Source of the DNA: Apricaphanius iberus | Lineage: Eukaryota > Chordata > Actinopteri > Cyprinodontiformes > Aphaniidae | Reading direction: 5' to 3' | NCBI GenBank assembly: GCA_028564705.1 | Contig: JAPXFQ010002824.1 | Span: 1,206,501 to 1,270,500 of the forward strand | DNA length: 64,000 nt | Part shown: positions 59,930 through 64,000 of the stretch, piece by piece | Numbering within the stretch: position 1 is the first letter of the stretch | Layout of the letters: each line of letters begins with the position of its first letter | Notes under the pieces: model-generated | Databases searched by the model: none | What the model saw: only the letters and a program-made list of their open reading frames with translations | What the model was told of the DNA's origin: nothing | Program-made: the position numbers and the translations under genes

Positions 59930-62900
59930 CTAATATTGTAAATCTTAAAACTGAATTTAAATGTAAAAAAAAAAAACTGCCAACAGTCTAAACACTCCAA
60001 CCTATTTCATACAAAAAACAAAACAAAAAAGCCACCACCAGTCATATTTTTATTTATTACAAAAAATTAGTGGTTCCAGTTAAATTCTACAAAAATAACA
60101 ATCGATACACTGCTTTTGAATATCAATAGAATATTGCAACATACTTGGTGTATCGATATTTTCTTACCCCACTGGTTTAAAATATAATTGCTGTTTTCAT
60201 GATTAAAAAGGAGTGTTTAGTAAACTACTGTGAGCTTTTTTTTATGACATTTTGATTTGATTTCCTATGACAACAACAGCTTCTAATTCCATACAAGATG
60301 ACAGAAGTGGATATAAATACCTGGTACTGAAGTGTCTGGACTCCCGGATGCAGGGATTGTTGCGGCCTCTTGTGCTGTGCTTTTCTTCACTTCCTAGGAA
60401 CAGCAAAACAAAAACAAAAAGCATCCTTTCAGACATTTTGCATGAATTTAGACTTCATCGAACGCTTCCTACATGAACAACAAATCTTAAAGAACGCAGA
60501 GAGCAACATCGCCGTGAGTCCCATTAACAGATAAAGTAAGCTGGCTAGTGTTAGCTGGAACCTTACCCCCTGTTGTTCGGACAGTTTGAGCACTTGTTTT
60601 TGCAGTCTCTGGCATTCCTTGTACTTCTCCTTGTAGTGTTCTGCAGCCATGAGCAGCCGCAGCTTCAGATCCTCCACCTCTCTCTGCAGCTCTGCTACGA
60701 CAGCCGGGTCTGTGTCAGCTTCTTCCTCCGATTTGGCCTGGTTTTAAATAAGCAGAACGGACACAGCAATGAAGGACGAGAGGACTAAGCTTGATGAGGG
60801 TGACACATAGAGAACAATCATACTTCAATCAGTCTTATGACTGTGAGACTTTAGAGACAATGTCAACATGGGCTGTAACAATATGAAACTATTTGTAAAA
60901 GATTAGGGTCATACGCTTTTCATGAATTAATTGGGTTAAAGGGATGTTTTACCCCTTAGTAATATTTGGTCTTTGGTTATACTCTTCAGAGGTAGACAAA
61001 TGAGAAAAAGGATTTTGTAGCCAGCCCAGTAATTCCCCTGATCTAGGAGTAGTCCATCTGCTTTAGCTTACCATAAACCAATGTATTTGAGTGGGAGCAA
61101 TTAGCATGCTAGTAGTTCCTTATCTAACTGTGGGGAATATGGCAGCAGACAAATTCTTACTTATGAGTAGAATATCCCTTTAAGCTAGTAGGATAACCAT
61201 TTTCAGTTGGATTTAAAAGTACCTCCAGGATCAAAGAACCTGCAGTACATCTTTCTCCATTTGTTAAGCCTAATAGTTCTTCGAAGTAAAATAAATCCAA
61301 ACTGATCAAAATCCAAACACACATCAGAGGAGTGCAGGAGAAAATCCTGATCGGTGTGTACGCACTGAATGAAAAGGAACACCTACGATTACATAAAAGA
61401 ATTAACTGAAGTGTCTGACGTAAGTGGATGTTGGTGCTCATCCTCACCGCCTCCTTTTTGGCCTCGGCCTTCATCTGCTCGACCAGAAGCTCCAGGTGGA
61501 CACACTGGGCCTGAGCTTCGGCCTTGGCCTGACGAAGAGCATCCGCCTCGAGCTTCATGTGGTAGAGCTCAGACATGGTGCGATCTCGTGCGCTGGAGGC
61601 GTCCCTCAGTTCGGCGGACAGCAAAGAGGACTGCTGCTGGTTGGCCTGGAGCTGCTCTTCCTTCTGCCGGAGCTGCTCCTTCAGGGCTTTCATGTCGCTC
61701 TGTTAGAACCAAAAGTTGTTGTAATGGAACACCAATTTCATCTGGCATAGGTCTTAAAATCAAGATGTAGTTAAAGACTAAAAGCCATGTGTCGTCTTCT
61801 ACTGTTGAAGCCATTTTCAAACCCCAAAAAAAATTAACGCAAGTCATACCAAAGGGGAAACTTTGGCCAGAACCTCTTTGTACTGTTTCTCTTTCTCCGT
61901 GAGGCAGGCCTTCAGGCGTCCCACCTCCTCTTTGAACTGAGCAATGGTGTTTTCCTTGTTTACATCCACGGACTTTAGCATCTGCAGCTCCGCACTCAGC
62001 TTGGTGTTTTCCAGCTCCCGGTTTTTCAGGTGAATCTGGTAAAAAGCAGAAAAATAAATATAAAGAAATGGAACAAAACCACAAAGTAAGCAACTCAAGT
62101 TTTTGTAACTTTTTATAACTTCTGCCTCTTGTATAGAGCAATTTATGAAATCAAATTGACGATGTTCCTTTAAATTCAAATTCCATAGCTTTCCAGACTG
62201 AGATTTCAGCATTTTTCTCAGAGTTTTTCTAATAATGAGGACATCTGAGAACAAAACTTAAACAAATATGGCTTTGGCTTCTGATTTAGCAGGGTGGCAA
62301 AGGTTTATACATCTACATCTGAGTGCGGTAGCACCAATTTCAACAGCGCCTCGTGACTCTCATCCAAACTCGTAATTGGGATTTGCCTCACAATCCTCTC
62401 AGTACCGCAGTTATTGCTGCTTGTACAATCATACTTTTCCTTCCACTAAACATCTCATAAATGTGCTTGTATAAATGGCTCTAAAAGACAAGCTTCTTTC
62501 TCAGTTACCTTTGGTGGATTACCTTCCCTGTGGAGGCTGTCACGGACAAAGACGTTACATTTCTTTGTGCTGAAAGTTGAACTGATTGTGTATGATTGCA
62601 TTTGCTTTAAATGCGTTATGTTTATTTTTTGGTTTTATTTAAGCACTTTGTGAAGATTTTATAATGAAAAGGGCTCTACAAATAACATCTAATTGATTGA
62701 TTGATTGATAAAATACCTTTTTTATTGCTCTTATGTAATATTACATTTTATGATTAACTTAAATGCTGGGTTTCAAAAGCAAAAAACCTTAATCATCAAA
62801 ATTAGCAAAAAACAAATGGCTACAATCAATTTCAATTTACTGACTGAATGACTAAAATTAATTGACTTTCATAAAATCTTGATTGGACTATCCAAAAACA

Positions 62901-63890
62901 AGTTAAGATCTATTAAAGGTACAGTTTGTGATCTTTGTTAATTTATCTCATTAGTTCCTTTTTCTAGCATTTTCTTCATACTTTCTTCTATCTAGACCTA
63001 TTGAAGGTTCTCAACACTGCATCAGAACCCAACTTATAAATCAAATGTTGCATGACCTCATTAAAAAGAAACAAGAAATGAAGATAGGGTTTTAAAATTG
63101 TCCTTCTGCAACATCCCCCGTGTGTTGCTGCAAGTTAAATTAGATATGCGGTTTTGGGCTCCATTTCAGTGGCGACACTACAGTATGTGGCCCTCCCACT
63201 TCCTGTGCAGCACCCACCACAACACAGGACGCACAAACACCAGACGGACCAGGAGACAGAATAAACCATGCCCCGTTAAGACTCAAATGTTCCACTACAC
63301 AAAATTATTCAAAGAGCACAAAGTGGAAAAACAGGAAAGAATGAGAAAAAAAAAAGTTAAAGTATGTCCCCAAGTCTGCTGTGTCTAAAATAACAGGGTA
63401 AATAATTTAGATGTCGCTACGTTTTTCTGGGAGGGGGTTAAGCCAACCACATGGCTGACACAGACACATATGGCTGCAAAGTTACTCTAGCTTGTTTTAC
63501 TCAAAATTTGAAGATTTTTACTTTTAAGATGTAACTTCGGAAATAGTTACATATCACCTTGTAGAGTTCCTTCTCATCTCTCTCGTTCTTCAGGTGAGAC
63601 TCGAGAGTCTCTTTCTCTATAGTGACTTTCTTCAATCGATCTTTAAGGCTATATAAAAAAATAAAAAAAACATTTTAGTTACCATACATGATCCTTTTAG
63701 GGAGGTATATTCATCCCTGGATTTATTTTTTAACAAGTCACCTGTCCAGCTCAGTTTCCTTTTGAAGGCCTTTCTGTGTGACTCCAATCAGATCCTCTTC
63801 CAGTTGTACAATCCTGGCTGTGGCCTCCTCCAGTCTCCTCTTGACCTCCTCCTTCTCCTCCTGAAGGGCCTGAGAGGAGTGCAGCGCCTC
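56030..63890 (-). CDS. tax1bp1: TAX1BP1 (Tax1-binding protein 1), thirteen C-terminal exons, partial
   Basis: TAX1BP1 is a cytosolic adaptor of the CALCOCO family. It binds ubiquitinated cargo and ATG8 proteins in selective autophagy and works with the A20 complex to restrain NF-kB signalling. Thirteen minus-strand exons join in phase (1,887 bp, 628 residues plus stop). Human is 789 residues, so roughly 160 residues including the SKICH domain lie beyond base 64,000. Most of the visible protein is coiled coil (Glu/Lys/Leu-rich heptads), then a conserved acidic segment (DETEEEFSDDQPLKLPPV) and two C-terminal zinc fingers (CPLCEVIFPPNYDQ and CPMCSEQFPLDCDQ), ending LNFD. Every boundary has AG/GT and compatible phase. 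Introns hold two hAT-type miniatures, a Tc1 fragment with a hAT end, a TTAA-flanked miniature and an L2 tail. The a/b paralogue is undecided. Confidence 0.96.
56466..56551 (-). CDS. tax1bp1: tax1bp1 exon (linker before zinc fingers)
   Basis: The exon is 86 bp, phase 0 in and 2 out, with acceptor tccaag and donor gtaaca. It encodes VHPNEQPLGTETRSSFVSDG, then QTPFCFDS; the FCFDSS motif across the junction is conserved. Confidence 0.92.
56735..56827. mobile_element. hAT-type terminal fragment
   Basis: It ends 'gtggtatcgttgcatcccta', the complement of a tagggatgcaacgatacc start, with ggtatc/gtatcgg motifs like those at 20,101 and 35,910. The other end is missing. It abuts a Tc1-like remnant. Confidence 0.6.
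56835..57200. mobile_element. Tc1-like remnant in tax1bp1 intron
   Basis: Blocks (taacacatacatatgctttg; ggtcgtcctgctgattggtg, then aaccctt; caggttttcttcaggatttc; ggtttgtggctgtaatgaga) follow the order of the complementary strand of a common fish Tc1-like element. Its other end appears displaced by the adjacent hAT fragment. Confidence 0.6.
57329..58255. mobile_element. hAT-type non-autonomous element with intact 8-bp target duplication (927 bp)
   Basis: The octamer CTAGCTGT flanks both ends (57,321-57,328 and 58,256-58,263). The ends are taggggtgtgagg at the left, and tagagatgggaat when the right end is reverse-complemented. Subterminal gaatcgattc-type repeats occur on both sides, and no transposase frame was seen. 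It lies in the tax1bp1 intron before the exon at 56,551. Confidence 0.85.
58293..58441 (-). CDS. tax1bp1: tax1bp1 exon (acidic, conserved)
   Basis: The exon is 149 bp, with acceptor ctgcag and donor gtaagc. It encodes DETEEEFSDDQPLKLPPVGP, then PSWDSNVVCIQPSRNLSRPE and GHEEAEENN, highly conserved with mammalian TAX1BP1. A hAT element begins 30 bp beyond its donor. Confidence 0.95.
58525..58723 (-). CDS. tax1bp1: tax1bp1 exon (Ser/Pro-rich linker)
   Basis: The exon is 199 bp, phase 0 in and 1 out, with acceptor cctcag and donor gtgaat. It encodes ELQKSSSKKGDQGTSEKTSL, a hydrophobic/proline stretch (LQYPVPYAQDTPTPLL) and KLHFGNPYSISDLK. Confidence 0.94.
58839..58925 (-). CDS. tax1bp1: tax1bp1 exon (coiled coil end)
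   Basis: The exon has 29 codons, phase 0, with acceptor ctccag and a weak donor gttagt. It encodes SQVAEKGRELKELRDTFALV, then VKEKEKLEG. Confidence 0.92.
59439..59564 (-). CDS. tax1bp1: tax1bp1 exon (coiled coil)
   Basis: The exon has 42 codons, phase 0, with acceptor ttttag and donor gttaga. It encodes EEKERSGMFADELAKTELKL, then KEQLKTNESLKLQLAAAEDR and YK. Confidence 0.94.
59667..59785 (-). CDS. tax1bp1: tax1bp1 exon (coiled coil)
   Basis: The exon is 119 bp, phase 1 in and 0 out, with acceptor tctacag and donor gtaaaa. It encodes SPGSADPMLEAIIQEKLKGI, then SREASDRNDKYRKCKQMLM. Confidence 0.94.
59847..60171. mobile_element. hAT-type miniature with internal (TA)n
   Basis: The left end is tagggatgtgtaggcaaaaa and the right end reverse-complements to tggggtaagaaaatatcgat, an imperfect hAT-like pair. 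A (TA)n tract at 59,876-59,927 lies near the left end. It sits in a tax1bp1 intron. No target duplication was verified. Confidence 0.5.
59876..59927. repeat. (TA)n microsatellite
   Basis: About 25 TA units, inside the probable hAT miniature. Confidence 0.93.
60321..60393 (-). CDS. tax1bp1: tax1bp1 exon (short linker)
   Basis: The exon is 73 bp, phase 0 in and 1 out, with acceptor tcctag and donor gtattt. It encodes EVKKSTAQEAATIPASGSPD, then TSVP, a Ser/Thr/Pro-rich break between coils. It is too short to stand out as an open frame; its place rests on phase and splice fit with both neighbours. Confidence 0.85.
60567..60737 (-). CDS. tax1bp1: tax1bp1 exon (coiled coil)
   Basis: The exon has 57 codons, phase 0, with acceptor aaccag and donor gtaagg. 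It encodes AKSEEEADTDPAVVAELQRE, then VEDLKLRLLMAAEHYKEKYK and ECQRLQKQVLKLSEQQG. Confidence 0.94.
60936..61183. mobile_element. TTAA-flanked miniature element (248 bp)
   Basis: TTAA bounds both sides (60,936-60,939 and 61,180-61,183). Inside are imperfect inverted repeats, agggatgttttaccccttag and agggatattctactcataag (15 of 20 match). TTAA flanks are the piggyBac signature, though other miniature families also use TTAA. It lies in a tax1bp1 intron and has no coding capacity. Confidence 0.7.
61448..61699 (-). CDS. tax1bp1: tax1bp1 exon (coiled coil, Gln/Ala-rich)
   Basis: The largest visible exon, 84 codons in phase 0, with acceptor taacag and donor gtgagg. It starts SDMKALKEQLRQKEEQLQAN and ends EQMKAEAKKEA. 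Open frames on the opposite strand are shadows of its codon bias. Confidence 0.95.
61850..62035 (-). CDS. tax1bp1: tax1bp1 exon (coiled coil)
   Basis: The exon has 62 codons, phase 0, with acceptor taccag and donor gtatga. It encodes IHLKNRELENTKLSAELQML, then a stretch ending KEVLAKVSPL. Confidence 0.94.
62036..63557 (-). other. tax1bp1 intron with L2-type tail
   Basis: A 1.5-kb intron. Apart from the retroposon tail at 62,540-62,710, nothing was recognised; a 96-codon plus-strand frame at 63,098 has no domain. Confidence 0.8.
62540..62710 (+). repeat. L2-type LINE 3' tail with (TTGA)n
   Basis: The stretch 'atttaagcactttgtgaaga' ... 'gggctctacaaataacatct' ends in ttgattgattgattga, the usual 3' terminus of fish L2-type retroposons. 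The rest of the element is lost. Confidence 0.65.
63558..63648 (-). CDS. tax1bp1: tax1bp1 exon (coiled coil)
   Basis: The exon is 91 bp. It encodes LKDRLKKVTIEKETLESHLK, then NERDEKELYK, after one base completing a serine codon. The acceptor is atatag and the donor gtgata. Confidence 0.93.
63742..63890 (-). CDS. tax1bp1: tax1bp1 exon (coiled coil), first in window
   Basis: The exon is 149 bp, phase 0 in and 2 out, with acceptor tcccag and donor gtgact. It encodes EALHSSQALQEEKEEVKRRL, then EEATARIVQLEEDLIGVTQK, clear heptad coiled coil. Confidence 0.93.
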
Positions 63891-64000
63891 CTGGGAAACA
63901 AACGATGCGATGACTAAATTGAAATAGTGATATAAAGACTGCTGGTTTTTGTGCCGAGAGATATCTGGGATCTACACGACTTAAGATCTATTCCATTTCT

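Noticed and set aside
61424..61750. 108- and 133-codon plus-strand frames opposite tax1bp1
   Set aside because: They are antisense shadows of a coiled-coil exon with biased codon use.

Overview
The window is nuclear DNA from a ray-finned (teleost) fish. The evidence is three intron-split vertebrate genes with fish-like protein divergence, short introns compared with mammals, long (TA)n and (GATA)n microsatellites, and a transposon load typical of fish (Tc1/mariner, hAT and Harbinger miniatures, L2/Rex1-type LINEs, a Penelope-like element). The species cannot be fixed from sequence alone.

Layout. (1) About 4.3-9.4 kb, minus strand: four internal or N-terminal coding exons of creb5, a CRE-binding bZIP transcription factor. 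Its bZIP exons lie beyond the left edge. A CpG-richer stretch at about 15.6-16.6 kb, with a perfect CRE overlapping an E-box, is a candidate creb5 promoter and first exon. (2) About 16.6-32.2 kb: intergenic, AT-rich and full of repeats. It holds a Tc1-like transposon (25.2-30.5 kb) split by a nearly complete LINE whose 3' end runs into an 888-bp GATA array. (3) 32,439-52,776, plus strand: all five coding exons of jazf1, joining in phase to a 239-residue zinc-finger protein, with a 14.6-kb intron 1 loaded with hAT, Penelope, Harbinger and Tc1 remnants. Its 3' UTR ends near 55.18 kb. (4) 55.2-63.9 kb, minus strand: the last thirteen coding exons of tax1bp1, an autophagy and ubiquitin adaptor. 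They encode 628 residues, ending in two zinc fingers; the N-terminal SKICH part lies beyond the right edge.

The order and orientation creb5 (-), jazf1 (+), tax1bp1 (-) match the conserved block on human 7p15. creb5 and jazf1 are head to head. jazf1 and tax1bp1 are tail to tail, with facing poly(A) signals about 64 bp apart. The three proteins have separate jobs (transcription factor, chromatin/nuclear receptor cofactor, autophagy receptor); the linkage is syntenic rather than a pathway.

I found no new gene system. The most unusual structures are the LINE-in-Tc1 nest that seeded the GATA array, a 117-bp inverted duplication inside a Penelope-like GIY-YIG remnant, a Harbinger miniature inside a Tc1 remnant, a hAT element with an intact 8-bp target duplication 30 bp from a tax1bp1 splice donor, two overlapping hairpins in jazf1 intron 4, and a tax1bp1 second zinc finger that lacks a PPxY motif.
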